From contig JAOAPV010000119.1 in the NCBI GenBank assembly GCA_025463055.1, positions 38,077 to 102,076 of the forward strand: 64,000 nucleotides of DNA, given 5' to 3'. Within the stretch, counting starts at the first letter, position 1, and the number at the start of each line of letters is the position of its first letter. Under the pieces are notes generated by a model. That model was not told the DNA's origin, made no database searches, and was given only the letters and a program-made list of their open reading frames with translations. The stretch comes from Candidatus Acidiferrum typicum. GTDB taxonomy: Bacteria; Acidobacteriota; Terriglobia; Acidiferrales; UBA7541. Position numbers and translations under genes: made by a program. Below are positions 33,703 to 43,693 of the stretch, piece after piece.

Positions 33703-34578
33703 ATGAAAAGAAATCGCATTCGCGTTGTGCTCGAGATGATTAAGTTCGAGCATTCCGTTTTTGCCCTGCCGTTTGCGCTGACAGGCGCGCTTCTGGCCGC
33801 GCGCGTGTCCCGGCATGGTTGGCCTACGCTTTGGCAGATTGCGTGGATCGTGGTCGCGATGGTTGCGGCACGGTCCGCGGCGATGACGATTAACCGCATT
33901 GTAGATCTGCGCTACGACCGGGAGAATCCGCGCACCAACAAGCGCGCGCTGGCTACCGGTGCTCTCTCTGTGTCGTTCGCGTGGGTGTTCACTCTTGTCG
34001 CGGTCGGCGTATTTTTAGTCGCGGCTTGGCAACTGAATCGGCTGGCGTTGGAATTAGCGCCGCTAGCCCTCACGATTCTATTCTTCTACTCGTTCACTAA
34101 GCGGTTCACGAACTGGTCGCATCTTTTTCTTGGTTTTGCGCTGGGAATTTCTCCCGCCGCGGCTTGGATCGCAGTTACCGGCGGGCTGGATCTGCGGATC
34201 CTGATCCTTTGTGCGGCGGTCACGCTATGGGTGGGCGGCTTTGACGTGCTGTATGCATGCCAGGACGTGGATTACGACCGCAGCGCGGGCCTGTTCTCGA
34301 TTCCGAAGCGCTTCGGGATTGCGCGCGCCCTGTTGATCGCACGAGCCATGCACGTCGGGGTCGTGGTTCTCCTCGCGTTGCTGGCGGCGAGTTTTGCGCT
34401 GCCATGGCCCGCATGGATTGGCATCGCCGTTGTTGCAGCGCTGCTCGCTTACGAGCATTCCCTGGTCAAAGCTGATGATTTAAGCAAGCTAGACGCTGCG
34501 TTTTTTGCGGTGAACGGCTATATTAGTTTATTGTTTTTGCTGTTCTGGGGCGCAGCTACCGCGGTTTGGCGCATCTGA
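33703..34578 (+). CDS. mqnP: UbiA-family polyprenyltransferase (MqnP-like)
   Basis: This 291-residue integral membrane protein has about eight transmembrane helices and both prenyl-diphosphate-binding motifs: TINRIVDLRYDRENPRTNKR and YACQDVDYDRSAGLFSIPKR. The short N-terminus (MIKFEHSVFALPFALTGALL) matches the 4-hydroxybenzoate octaprenyltransferase-like proteins assigned to the futalosine pathway as MqnP. The position between ubiX and mqnE supports that role over ubiquinone synthesis. The spacing is 43 bases after ubiX. Confidence 0.9.
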   Translation: MKRNRIRVVLEMIKFEHSVFALPFALTGALLAARVSRHGWPTLWQIAWIVVAMVAARSAAMTINRIVDLRYDRENPRTNKRALATGALSVSFAWVFTLVAVGVFLVAAWQLNRLALELAPLALTILFFYSFTKRFTNWSHLFLGFALGISPAAAWIAVTGGLDLRILILCAAVTLWVGGFDVLYACQDVDYDRSAGLFSIPKRFGIARALLIARAMHVGVVVLLALLAASFALPWPAWIGIAVVAALLAYEHSLVKADDLSKLDAAFFAVNGYISLLFLLFWGAATAVWRI

Positions 34579-34663
34579 ACCCTGTTTGGCACGCCTGAAA
34601 GAGTCGGATGTTCTGAAAAGCGCGAAGAGCGTCGGATTGAGTTATTCTGGAAGCGGAAAGCAA

Positions 34664-35821
34664 ATGTCGAAATTGACCATTACCGACCAGCGGCTGAAGC
34701 CGATTGCGGAGAGAGTGATCGCCGGAGAGCGCCTCAGTGTTCAGGACGGCATTGCGCTCTACCGTTCGCCGGATTTGCTGGCGGTTGGATGGCTGGCGAA
34801 TCACGTTCGCGAGAAGCGGCACGGGAACGTGACGTATTTCAACGTCAACCGCCACATCAATCCCACCAATGTCTGCGTAGCGCACTGCAAGTTGTGCGCG
34901 TTTGGGCGCGACCCGAGCGCACCGGGCGCTTACACATTCGCCTTGGAGGAAATTTATCAGCGCGCGGAACAAGGTGTTCGCGAGGGGGCCACGGAGTTCC
35001 ACATTGTCGGAGGCTTGCATCCGGATTTGTCGTTTGATTATTTTCTGGAGCTGATTCGCGGATTGAAGCAGCGATTCGGCAGCGTGCATTTGAAAGCGTT
35101 CACGATGGTGGAAGTGGGCTATTTCGCGCGCATCGCGAAGCTCTCAGTCAAAGACACGCTGCTAAAGATGAAAGAAGCCGGCGTCGATTCCCTGCCGGGG
35201 GGCGGAGCCGAGATTTTCCATCCGCGCGTGCGCAAGATAATTTGCGATCACAAAGTAAGCGGGCAAATGTGGTTGAGCATCGCGCGACAGGCGCACGAAA
35301 TCGGCCTGCGCTCGAACGCCACGATGCTTTATGGCCACGTGGAAACCGAGGAAGAGCGCGTCGATCATTTGGTGAAGCTGCGGGAGCTGCAGGACGAGAC
35401 GCACGGATTTGTGACCTTTATTCCGCTGGCGTTTCATCCGGACAACACCGGGCTCTCCTACATTCCGAAACCCACGGGTTACGCCGATCTGCGTAATATC
35501 GCGATCGCGCGGCTGCTGCTCGATAATTTCGATCACATCAAAGCGTATTGGATCATGCTGACGCCGAGCATCGCGCAAATTGCTTTGCGCTTCGGCGCGA
35601 ACGATCTGGATGGCACCGTCGTGGAAGAAAAGATCTATCACGACGCCGGCGCGAAAACTTCTGAGTTCACTCCACGCAGCGAACTCGAGCGCCTGATCCG
35701 CGCGGCTGGACGCACGCCCATCGAGCGCGACACTTTGTATCGCCCCGTCGACCGTTCAAAGATGCCGCCGGTGGCGCCCGTATCGCGGCCGGACCTTGTC
35801 TCCCTCACGCTCAACGTTTAA
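34664..35821 (+). CDS. mqnE: Aminofutalosine synthase
   Basis: MqnE is a radical-SAM enzyme joining the MqnA product to adenosine from SAM to give 6-amino-6-deoxyfutalosine. The ATG at 34664 gives 385 residues. The radical-SAM cluster motif is [15 protein letters not shown] (Cys about 71, 75, 78), followed by [37 protein letters not shown] and the C-terminal [16 protein letters not shown]. These favour MqnE over the sister enzyme MqnC. It is the third gene of the ubiX-mqnP-mqnE set. Confidence 0.95.
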   Translation: MSKLTITDQRLKPIAERVIAGERLSVQDGIALYRSPDLLAVGWLANHVREKRHGNVTYFNVNRHINPTNVCVAHCKLCAFGRDPSAPGAYTFALEEIYQRAEQGVREGATEFHIVGGLHPDLSFDYFLELIRGLKQRFGSVHLKAFTMVEVGYFARIAKLSVKDTLLKMKEAGVDSLPGGGAEIFHPRVRKIICDHKVSGQMWLSIARQAHEIGLRSNATMLYGHVETEEERVDHLVKLRELQDETHGFVTFIPLAFHPDNTGLSYIPKPTGYADLRNIAIARLLLDNFDHIKAYWIMLTPSIAQIALRFGANDLDGTVVEEKIYHDAGAKTSEFTPRSELERLIRAAGRTPIERDTLYRPVDRSKMPPVAPVSRPDLVSLTLNV

Positions 35822-35847
35822 CAACAGCCAGGAGCACCGGCACAGCA

Positions 35848-36546
35848 ATGAAGAAGGCAAGAGAATCAATCCGCCGCACACAAAGAGCTCCTCGCCGCCA
35901 GGCGTTTGCACCGTCTGAAGCGAGTGAGGCTTTCGCAAGCGTCTCGCAGACTCTGGCCGAGGCGGGCCGGGCGTTCTACACACGCGGTTGGGCGCTGGGG
36001 ACGAGCGGCAACTTCAGCGCGGTCGTGTCGCGCCAACCGCTACGCTTGGCGATCACGTCGACGGGATTGGACAAGGGTACGCTGACTGCGGCGCAGTTCT
36101 TGGAAATTGGTGGCGGCAGCGAAGTTGTGCGAGGGGATGGCAGGCCGTCGGCGGAGGCGCTACTCCATCTCGCCGTCGTGCGAGAACTGAATGTGGGCGC
36201 CGTCTTACATACGCACTCCGTGTGGAGCACGGTGCTTTCGGGCTCGCACGCTGCGCAGGGTGGGATTGCGCTGGAAGGCTACGAAATGCTGAAAGGGCTG
36301 GAGGGCGTGCGCACGCACAAGCATCGGGAATGGCTGCCCATTCTGGAGAATTCGCAGGACATGACGGAACTCTCGGAGCGAGTGACGGCGACTTTGCGGG
36401 AGACGCCGGGAATCCATGGCTTTCTGTTGCGCGAGCACGGGCTTTACACTTGGGGCGCGAGCTTGCAAGAAGCAAAGCGCCATGTTGAAATTTTAGAGTT
36501 CCTGATGGAAGTGCTGGTTCGCGGTGGCGCGCCGGTCAAACGCTAA
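35848..36546 (+). CDS. mtnB: Methylthioribulose-1-phosphate dehydratase
   Basis: MtnB dehydrates methylthioribulose 1-phosphate in the methionine salvage cycle. The 232-residue protein is a class II aldolase-fold enzyme: [40 protein letters not shown] with the zinc-binding HTHS motif, and [20 protein letters not shown]. It has a 30-residue basic N-terminal extension. It is followed by mtnD and mtnC in the order of a three-gene salvage operon, 26 bases after mqnE. Confidence 0.93.
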   Translation: MKKARESIRRTQRAPRRQAFAPSEASEAFASVSQTLAEAGRAFYTRGWALGTSGNFSAVVSRQPLRLAITSTGLDKGTLTAAQFLEIGGGSEVVRGDGRPSAEALLHLAVVRELNVGAVLHTHSVWSTVLSGSHAAQGGIALEGYEMLKGLEGVRTHKHREWLPILENSQDMTELSERVTATLRETPGIHGFLLREHGLYTWGASLQEAKRHVEILEFLMEVLVRGGAPVKR

Positions 36547-36582
36547 CTGTTAAGCGCTAACCTGATCTGCTGGAGCTGACGT

Positions 36583-37149
36583 ATGGCAGTGTTGAGAATT
36601 CCGGACGAAAACCGATCCTTGCAGGAGCAGAGTGATGTGCGAGATTACCTCGGGGGCATCGGGATCGAGTACGAACGATGGGAACCTGTCGCCGGCATCG
36701 GCATGGACGCTTCAGCGGAAGAGATTTTGGACGCGTATGAGGAGCAGATTGCGGACTTAAAAAGCCGCGGCGGGTACGTTACCGCGGATGTGATCGACGT
36801 CAAGCCAGATACGCCTGGACTGGATACCATGCTGGCGAAGTTTAATATCGAGCACCGGCATGACGAAGATGAAGTGCGCTACATCATTGCGGGGCGCGGG
36901 CTGTTTCATATTCATCCCGCGAACGGGCCGGTGGTCGCGATCGAAGTGGAGACGGGCGACTTGATCCGCGTGCCCAAGGGAACGCTGCACTGGTTCGATC
37001 TTTGTGGCGACCGGCGCATTCGCGCGATCCGTTTGTTCCAGGATATGACTGGCTGGACGCCGCATTACACAAATAGCGGCGTCGATCGCGGCTATGAACC
37101 GGTGTGTCTGGGCCCTCGATATATTCCGCCGCAGCTCTTGGCAAAGTAA
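36583..37149 (+). CDS. mtnD: Acireductone dioxygenase
   Basis: MtnD oxidises acireductone to the methionine precursor KMTB (Fe form) or to off-pathway products (Ni form). The 188-residue cupin has [20 protein letters not shown] with His, His and Glu metal ligands and [11 protein letters not shown] with the fourth ligand. The N-terminus ([20 protein letters not shown]) is typical. The spacing to mtnC is three bases. Confidence 0.95.
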   Translation: MAVLRIPDENRSLQEQSDVRDYLGGIGIEYERWEPVAGIGMDASAEEILDAYEEQIADLKSRGGYVTADVIDVKPDTPGLDTMLAKFNIEHRHDEDEVRYIIAGRGLFHIHPANGPVVAIEVETGDLIRVPKGTLHWFDLCGDRRIRAIRLFQDMTGWTPHYTNSGVDRGYEPVCLGPRYIPPQLLAK

Positions 37150-37152
37150 CTC

Positions 37153-37905
37153 GTGTCGCTTCCCCCTGAGGATTCGCAGGTCCGCGTCGTACTTCTGGAC
37201 ATTGAAGGCACAACGACTCCGGTTGATTTTGTCTACAAGACTCTGTTCCCATACGCAAGCCGCAAAGTGGAATCCTTTTTTCGCGAAGACTATCGTAATC
37301 CCAAAACTCAGTCGCTGGTGGAGGAGCTGCGTGCGCAACACGAGCGCGATGCGAGCGTTGGGGTCGGGCCTCCCGCTTGGATCGCGGAAACAGATGAAGC
37401 TCGCCTTGTTTCCAGTATTGAATACGTGCACTGGCTTATGGCTCGCGATAGCAAATGCACAGCGCTCAAAACGCTGCAGGGGAGAATTTGGCAGCAAGGG
37501 TATGAACGGGGCGAGCTCCACGGCGAAGTCTACGCCGACGTTCCCCCTGCGTTCGCACGATGGCGGCGGCAGGGGCGCGTGATTTCCATCTATTCGTCAG
37601 GCAGCGTGTTGGCACAACAGTTGCTTTTTCGAAGTACGGCCGCGGGCGATTTGACGGAATACATTTCCGGTTTCTTTGACACGCGAATCGGAACAAAAAC
37701 GGAGAGCGGGAGCTATACGAAAATCGCTGAATCGCTCGGTCACCATGCTAGTGAGGTGCTTTTCGTTTCGGACGCTATAAAGGAAGTTGAGGCTGCGCGG
37801 GTTGCATCTATGCAGGCTGTGCTCTGCGTGCGCGATTCGAGGCCTGCGGAACACGCGAGCGGCCAAAAAATCGTCAACACGTTTGATCGGATTCTCTCCG
37901 ACTAA
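37153..37905 (+). CDS. mtnC: 2,3-diketo-5-methylthiopentyl-1-phosphate enolase-phosphatase
   Basis: MtnC is a HAD-superfamily bifunctional enzyme between MtnB and MtnD. The 250-residue protein has the HAD motif I VVLLDIEGTTTPVDFVYKTL, motif II ISIYSSGSVLAQQLLF and motif IV EVLFVSDAIKEVEAARVASM. The start is GTG at 37153. With mtnB and mtnD it completes the lower part of the salvage pathway; MtnA and MtnP/MTAN-type entry enzymes are not adjacent. Confidence 0.94.
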   Translation: MSLPPEDSQVRVVLLDIEGTTTPVDFVYKTLFPYASRKVESFFREDYRNPKTQSLVEELRAQHERDASVGVGPPAWIAETDEARLVSSIEYVHWLMARDSKCTALKTLQGRIWQQGYERGELHGEVYADVPPAFARWRRQGRVISIYSSGSVLAQQLLFRSTAAGDLTEYISGFFDTRIGTKTESGSYTKIAESLGHHASEVLFVSDAIKEVEAARVASMQAVLCVRDSRPAEHASGQKIVNTFDRILSD

Positions 37906-38075
37906 ACAAAGCATGGCGCTCATCTAGAGAGATTTAAGGCCGCGCAACAGCGAACAACTGCCTTGGCTCGTTTTACTTTTGTGCACATTGAATTGGTTAG
38001 ACTAAGGTTGTGCGTCGGCACTCCCTATACTTGAGGAAAATTGTTCACCGTTATTTTAGCGGGAGACTCGACCGC

Positions 38076-38594
38076 ATGAAAAAAATCGTTGTACTTTTAA
38101 CAGTCGCCCTTGCGCTGTCCTCCCCTCTTCATCCACAAGAGGATGAGCGACAGGCCCGAAGGGAAGTGTGCATGGACGCGTGCATGCGTGAACGGCCGAA
38201 CGTAGACCTGCAGCGTGAGGAAGTGGTCGCCCTGGAAAAGGAAACGGCGCGGGCGATTCAACTCGGCGACGCGACCTTTTTTCGACGGGTCTACAGTGAT
38301 GATTTCAGCGGGGTGTCCTCTCACGGTCAGATGGTGGACAAAGCAGGCCTGATCGCCGCAGTGCGAGCGCAAGAAATCAAGTATGAATCGTTCACGGCTT
38401 CCGATGTTAAGGTGCGGCTATATCGCGATGTCGCCGTGGCAACAAGCTCATGGTCGTTGCGAGGATTATTGAACGGTCAGCTGGTTAACAGTCAGATGCG
38501 CGTGATGCACGTCTATATGTACTCGGGCGGCGGCTATCGGGTAGTCACCTCGCAAACGACCTTGCTGCCACCTTATATTCAACAGCCGCTCTAA
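38076..38594 (+). CDS. Exported DUF4440/SnoaL-like protein
   Basis: This 172-residue protein begins with a signal peptide (KKIVVLLTVALALSSPLHPQ), then a Cys-containing spacer (REVCMDACMRERP) and an NTF2-like domain of the DUF4440 type: EVVALEKETARAIQLGDATF, RVYSDDFSGVSSHGQMVDKA, RLYRDVAVATSSWSLRG and YRVVTSQTTLLPP. The role is unknown and the location probably periplasmic. The ATG at 38076 follows GGGAGA; the open frame runs 22 codons further upstream. It is convergent with the ADOP permease. Confidence 0.72.
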   Translation: MKKIVVLLTVALALSSPLHPQEDERQARREVCMDACMRERPNVDLQREEVVALEKETARAIQLGDATFFRRVYSDDFSGVSSHGQMVDKAGLIAAVRAQEIKYESFTASDVKVRLYRDVAVATSSWSLRGLLNGQLVNSQMRVMHVYMYSGGGYRVVTSQTTLLPPYIQQPL

Positions 38595-38626
38595 ATTGAA
38601 GTTCCTGGTTCGCTCCGGCACGACAG

Positions 38627-41284
38627 TCATTCGTAGCGAAGCGCAACCATGGGATCAACTCGCATGGCACGACGGGCGGGAATCCAGCAGGCCGCGCTTC
38701 CAACCAACAGGATTAGCAGGAACGCGATGACTAGCGTCGCCGGATCGTTAGGTTTGACTTCATATAGCTCGCCAGCGATAAAGCGTGTCATTGCCACTGC
38801 CGCAGCGACTCCGATAGCAGCTCCGCACGCTATCAACGCAACCCCTTGCCGCATAATCATGCGCACCACGTCGACCGTGCAGGCGCCTAAAGCCACACGT
38901 ACGCCGATTTCTTGCCTGCGGCTAGAAACGGAATACGAGACCACGCCATAAACGCCCAGCAGCGCAAGGGACAGCCCAATCGCCGCAAACACGCCGAGCA
39001 AGATGGTATGCCGGCGCTGGTCGCCAATCGTCTCTGAAATTGTCGTTCGTAGCGTGGTCGCATGCGTGACCGGCTGATCGGGGTAGGCGCCCCAGATTTG
39101 GCGCGAAACAGCCTTTGCGAGCGCATCGGGGTTACCGCCAGTCCGCACAAACAAGTGATACGAGCGGGCGCTCCGCTGCAACAACGGAAGAAAAAATTCT
39201 GGTTCAGCCTTACTTTGTATATCGAGGTCACGCACATCCGCAGCAACGCCGACGATTTCGTTCCATTCATGCTTGCCCTTGCCCGCTCTGGAAATACTGA
39301 TGCGTTTCCCGAGCACGTCAAGACTGCCCCAATATTTTCGGGCCATGGACTCATTTACGATTATGACTTTGGGGGCGTTTCTCACATCTCGCTGATCAAA
39401 CTCTCGTCCGCGGACCAGGGGAATGCTGAGTATCCGGAAATACTTTGGCGAGACATAGCGCTCCATAACGTTTCCCTGCAGGAGACTCTGGTCCGAGGGA
39501 CCATCTTCGAGTTCCAGGCCCGAATGGACGAACCGCATCCCGCTGAGCACTCCGTGGTCGGCGGCGGCAACCTCTTCGACACCCGGAACGCGTCCGACGT
39601 TGTCGCAAATTTCGCTTATGCGTTCGATTTGCGTGTCCGCAAAGGCTTGCTCGTTCTTCTCTGGCGGAGCTGGAGGCTGCGGCAAATCAAATGTAAGAAC
39701 GTTTTCAGTGCGGAAGCCCGGATTCTGACGGAGCAAATGCGCGAGAGTCTGCAGCATCAGCGTCGAGCCGGTCAGCAACACAAAGGCCAGCGCGACCTCC
39801 AGCACGACCAGAGCATTGCCGAACTTAGGAAAGCCACCGACGCTGCCCGACCCTCCCTCTTTCAAAATTTCAAGTGGAGCGATTCGCGCCGCGCGGCGCG
39901 AAGGCACAGCACCGAAAACAAGCCCCGCGAGCAGCGAGATCGCGAGCGAGAACCATATCAACGTCCAGTCCGTAGTGATTTCGTCCAATCGAGGAGTCCC
40001 TGCTGGTGCCATCGCGCGAAAAGCATCAACGCCCAAAATTGCAACGCCAATGCCCACCGCGCCCCCCAGCAACCCGAGCAAACAACTTTCCACCAAACAC
40101 TGCCGCTGTAGTCTCCGCGAAGTAGCTCCTAGCGCCGCGCGCATGGCCATTTCGCGGTGCCTTCCCCAACCGCGAGCGAGGAGAAGACTTGTTAAATTGG
40201 CGCAGGCGATGAGCAGCACGAAGGCAGTTGCGCCCAGCAGAACGAGATAACTCTCGCGAGCGTCGCCAACGCTGTATTCGAGTAGCGGCTGAGCAGTAAT
40301 TTTGAGGTCCTTGCCCAAATCTGGTTTGAGCTTTACTAGCTCTTCAGCTATCAATGCGAGTTGCGCATTCAGCCGTTCGCGCGATTCCCCTTCGCGTAGC
40401 GTACCGAGGATCTGAAACATAAAAAACGTGTGGTTCTGTTCCATGTCGGCAGTAGGCGAGAGCGGGATCCACGCATCCGCACCATCGGGAGGCTTTAGGT
40501 TTTTGGCCGCAATGCCTACGACGGTATAAATCAGCTTGTCGAGAATCACTGTGCGCCCCACGATCGTGCGGTCGCTGGCGAAGCGCGTGCGCCAAAGTCT
40601 GTCGCTTATCACGGTCACAAGCTGCTGGCCTGATTTGTAATCCACTTCCGAGAGAAAAAGTCCTATCTCCGCCTTAGCTCCAAACTGCACAAATTAGTCA
40701 CGCCAGATGTTGCAAACATCAAGAACTGAAGGTTCGCCCTGGCCGGTAATCGTTTTTCCCGTAGTCTGGTAAGCTGCCACGGTTTCCAGGGCCGTCGCAC
40801 GATTGCGCATTGCCTGGAACATGGGCCAGGAAGTCGCAATTTCAAATGTCGGGAACATCGCGGTTTTGGTGTGGACTGTGATCATCCGGGATGAATTTTT
40901 GTACGGCAGCGGGCGGAGGAGCACGTCGTAAACGACGCTGAAGACTGCGGCATTCGCGCCAATACCGAGCGCCAGCGTAACGATCGCCACGAGGGTGAAG
41001 CCCGGATTCTTGCGCAGCATTCGGACGGCGAAACGCACATCCTGAAGAAGTGTGTCGATAACTGGCAGTCCACGACGCTCGCGGTACATTTCTCTCGTTG
41101 GCTCGATGCCGCCGAGCCTGATTAGCGCCTGCCGCCGCGCCTCGTCGTTGGTCATGCCTGACCGCAAATTATCTTCGATGTGCATTTGCAGATTGGCTTC
41201 GATCTCCGCGGCAAACTCCTCGTCGCCCTGCTTCTTGCGAAGCACGTTGGCGAGCCGCAGAAAGGATGCGCGCAAACGCCTCAT
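38627..41284 (-). pseudogene. ADOP-type ABC transporter permease interrupted by one in-frame stop
   Basis: The two open halves (41284-40694 and 40690-38627) lie in the same frame, separated by a TAA at 40694-40696. The 5' half has the ADOP opening ([38 protein letters not shown]) and the first FtsX block ([20 protein letters not shown]). The 3' half begins at the equivalent of the GAKAEIG...FLSEVDY segment and carries the MacB periplasmic core, the second FtsX block and the terminal RRAMRVDPMVALRYE. The rest is intact, so the lesion may be recent, a sequencing error, or bypassed by restart at GTG 40690. The start overlaps padR by four bases. ADOPs are large acidobacterial MacB-like permeases of unknown substrate. 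Confidence 0.85.
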
Positions 41285-41625
41285 GATCGCTCCTCGCCCG
41301 GAGTCAGAAAACGCGCGAGGATTGAGGTTGTTTGTTCCCACTCACGAGCTTCGCGCTCAAGCTGCTTTTTCCCGGCACGGGTAAGTTTGTAAAACTTTGC
41401 TCGGCGATTGTTATCGGAGACGCCCCACTCTGAGCGAATGTAGCCTTCCTGTTCCAGCTTCAGTAGCGCAGGATAGAGCGTTCCGTAGTTCACGGCCAAC
41501 AAATCGCCACTGGTTTGCTCGATGCGTCGAGCAATGCCATAGCCGTGTAGCGGTCCAAGCGTATCCAACGTCTTTAGCACCATTAGCGCCAGCGTTCCCT
41601 GCCAGACGTCTTTCTTGTCGCTCAT
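41281..41625 (-). CDS. PadR-family transcriptional regulator
   Basis: This 114-residue winged-helix protein begins [20 protein letters not shown] and continues [60 protein letters not shown], the PadR signature. AGGAG precedes the ATG at 41625. The gene overlaps the ADOP permease by four bases, the usual PadR-ADOP pairing in Acidobacteria, so it most likely controls that operon. Two operator-like sites lie immediately upstream. Confidence 0.92.
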   Translation of the reverse strand: MSDKKDVWQGTLALMVLKTLDTLGPLHGYGIARRIEQTSGDLLAVNYGTLYPALLKLEQEGYIRSEWGVSDNNRRAKFYKLTRAGKKQLEREAREWEQTTSILARFLTPGEERS

Positions 41626-41632
41626 AGCACTC

Positions 41633-41686
41633 CTATGGGTAACCAATAGAAATGCTCGCACAAGTCCTATGGGAAAACAATAGAAA
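41633..41686 (-). promoter_or_regulatory. Candidate PadR operator pair
   Basis: Two near-identical sites, TATGGGTAACCAATAGAAA (41634-41652) and TATGGGAAAACAATAGAAA (41668-41686), differ at two positions and are 34 bases apart, about three helical turns. On the minus strand the gene-proximal one reads CTATTGGTTACCCATAG, an inverted repeat with one mismatch overlapping the padR ribosome site. Autoregulation by PadR is a natural reading. Confidence 0.55.
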
Positions 41687-41823
41687 GGTTTGCAGCTCAA
41701 GCTGGCTCACCGAATGAGCCTAAATCACCGCCGACGACGGGCAATGTTTACTCTCTGTCAGCGGCTGCCTTGACGCTTCCAGACGCGAGCCCTAGGCTGA
41801 AAGATGAGGTGTAACTAAAGTAC

Positions 41824-42162
41824 GTGGCTGTTTCCCTTCAGAATCAAACGCTCGCAACACGCCCTTGCGTGTTCTGCGGGAAATCCATGCTCGCACAGCT
41901 GAGTCGCTGCCCGCATTGCCGCGAGGATGTCCCCAAGGTTCATTTAGCGTCTCGCCCGCGCACCGGAGGTCGCTTGGAAATCCGTCGCGGGCTGCTATAC
42001 ATGTTGCTGGCCGGTGTCATTCAATATTTCGCTGCTGGGTATAGCCCCCTGACCTTACCAGTACAGGTTCCTTCATTGGTCACCGCATATCTCTCCCCAG
42101 TTGTGTTTGTGAGCGGCGTGGGTTTGCTGCTCTATGGCTTCTACTTGCGCGCCAAGTCCTAG
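41824..42162 (+). CDS. Zinc-ribbon membrane protein
   Basis: This 112-residue protein has an N-terminal zinc ribbon (RPCVFCGKSMLAQLSRCPHC, two CxxC pairs) and two C-terminal transmembrane helices (GLLYMLLAGVIQYFAAGY and YLSPVVFVSGVGLLLYGFYL). GTG at 41824 is the only start. I do not recognise a named family. It stands alone between padR (divergent) and the nucleoside salvage operon. Confidence 0.6.
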   Translation: MAVSLQNQTLATRPCVFCGKSMLAQLSRCPHCREDVPKVHLASRPRTGGRLEIRRGLLYMLLAGVIQYFAAGYSPLTLPVQVPSLVTAYLSPVVFVSGVGLLLYGFYLRAKS

Positions 42163-42287
42163 TTTGTTCGTAATTCCTCTGTTGGAAAATTCTAAGTCAT
42201 TAATTTCCTGAGGGTGGGCGCGTTCCAGCTTCGAGCCTCTAGCCTCTACCTTCCGGAACGTGTTACGCTCCCGCGACGCTCACACGC

Positions 42288-43598
42288 ATGCGCGCTGTCG
42301 ATTTGATCCGAAAGAAACGTGATTCCGGGGAGCATTCCCGCGATGAAATCGATTTTCTCATCGCCGGCTACACGCGCGGCGATATTCCCGACTACCAAAT
42401 GGCCGCTTGGCTCATGGCCGCGTGGTTGCGTGGCCTATCGAGTTCTGAGCTTGCCGCTCTCACCGAGGCCATGTTGTATTCGGGCGAAGTGCTCGATTTC
42501 TCCGATCTCCCTGGAAAAAAGGTCGACAAGCATTCGACCGGAGGCATCGGAGACAAGACCTCGCTCATCCTCGCTCCCATCGTCGCGGCCGGCGGTCTCA
42601 CTGTTCCCATGATCAGCGGCCGTGGCCTCGGTCACACGGGGGGTACGCTAGACAAACTCGAGGCCATTCCAGGATTCAACGTGAACCTCTCACTGGAGCA
42701 ATTCCGTCACGTGCTGAAAGAATGCGGCATGGGCCTCATCGGTCAAACTAAGGAAATCGCTCCCGCGGACAAAAAGATTTACGCGCTGCGCGATGCCACC
42801 AGTACCGTCGAGAACATCGGTCTGATCTGCGGCTCCATCATGAGCAAGAAACTTGCCGAAGGCATCGATGCTCTCGTTCTCGACGTCAAAGTCGGTTCCG
42901 GCGCGTTCATGAAGCGCGAGGAAGATGCGGTCAAACTTGCCGAGGTCATGATCGAAACCGGCAACCGTATGGGCAAAAAAGTTGTCGCGCTGATCACGGA
43001 TATGGAGCAGCCGCTCGGCAGCGCCGCCGGTCACGCTAACGAAGTCATAGAGTGCATCGACGTCTTAAACGGCGGTGGGCCACCAGATCTTCGTGAACTG
43101 AGCCTGGAACTCTCCGCTTGGATGTTCTATCTGGGCGAACGCACGCAAAGCGTCGAAGAGGGTCGGCGCTTGGCCGAGACGATGATCGCGAGTGGCCACG
43201 CAAAGGAAAAATTTAAACAGGGGATTCGTCTGCAAGGTGGTGACGACCGCGTCGTCGATGAACCGCATCGATTGCTCGCGGCACGCTCACGTGTAGACGT
43301 TGTTAGCCCGGCCTCAGGCTATATCTCCGGCACCAACTGCGAACGTTTCGGTATTGCCCTCGCCATACTCGGCGGCGGTCGCGAGAAAAAGGAAGATGCG
43401 ATCGACCATGCTGTGGGCCTGCAATTTCACAAGCGCATCGGGGATCGCGTTGAAAAGGGTGAGCCGCTTGCTACCATTCGCCACAACGCCGATGCGCGGC
43501 TCTCTGAGGCGAAAGATTTGATAATGGAGAACTATTTCATCGCGCAGGAGCCCCCATCGGGTAAACGGCCGCTTATTCGGCGTATTCTCGGGGCCTGA
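42288..43598 (+). CDS. Pyrimidine-nucleoside (thymidine) phosphorylase
   Basis: This enzyme phosphorolyses thymidine, uridine or deoxyuridine to base and (deoxy)ribose 1-phosphate. The 436-residue protein has the signature VDKHSTGGIGDKTSLILAPI, the LGHTGGTLDKLEAIPG loop, an IYALRDATSTVENIGLICGS segment and a C-terminal barrel-sandwich domain (ALAILGGGREKKEDAIDHAV). Length and C-domain fit the Pdp/DeoA family; the sequence does not settle which pyrimidine is preferred. It is the first gene of the five-gene salvage operon. Confidence 0.93.
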   Translation: MRAVDLIRKKRDSGEHSRDEIDFLIAGYTRGDIPDYQMAAWLMAAWLRGLSSSELAALTEAMLYSGEVLDFSDLPGKKVDKHSTGGIGDKTSLILAPIVAAGGLTVPMISGRGLGHTGGTLDKLEAIPGFNVNLSLEQFRHVLKECGMGLIGQTKEIAPADKKIYALRDATSTVENIGLICGSIMSKKLAEGIDALVLDVKVGSGAFMKREEDAVKLAEVMIETGNRMGKKVVALITDMEQPLGSAAGHANEVIECIDVLNGGGPPDLRELSLELSAWMFYLGERTQSVEEGRRLAETMIASGHAKEKFKQGIRLQGGDDRVVDEPHRLLAARSRVDVVSPASGYISGTNCERFGIALAILGGGREKKEDAIDHAVGLQFHKRIGDRVEKGEPLATIRHNADARLSEAKDLIMENYFIAQEPPSGKRPLIRRILGA

Positions 43599-43693
43599 GC
43601 CAACGCTTGTAAGTTAGGGTCGAAGTCTGTTTCTGTTCGGGTGCGCTTTTTGTTCGCAGGTCGGTGCGAACGCAGGGCGCAGAGGAGAAACGC

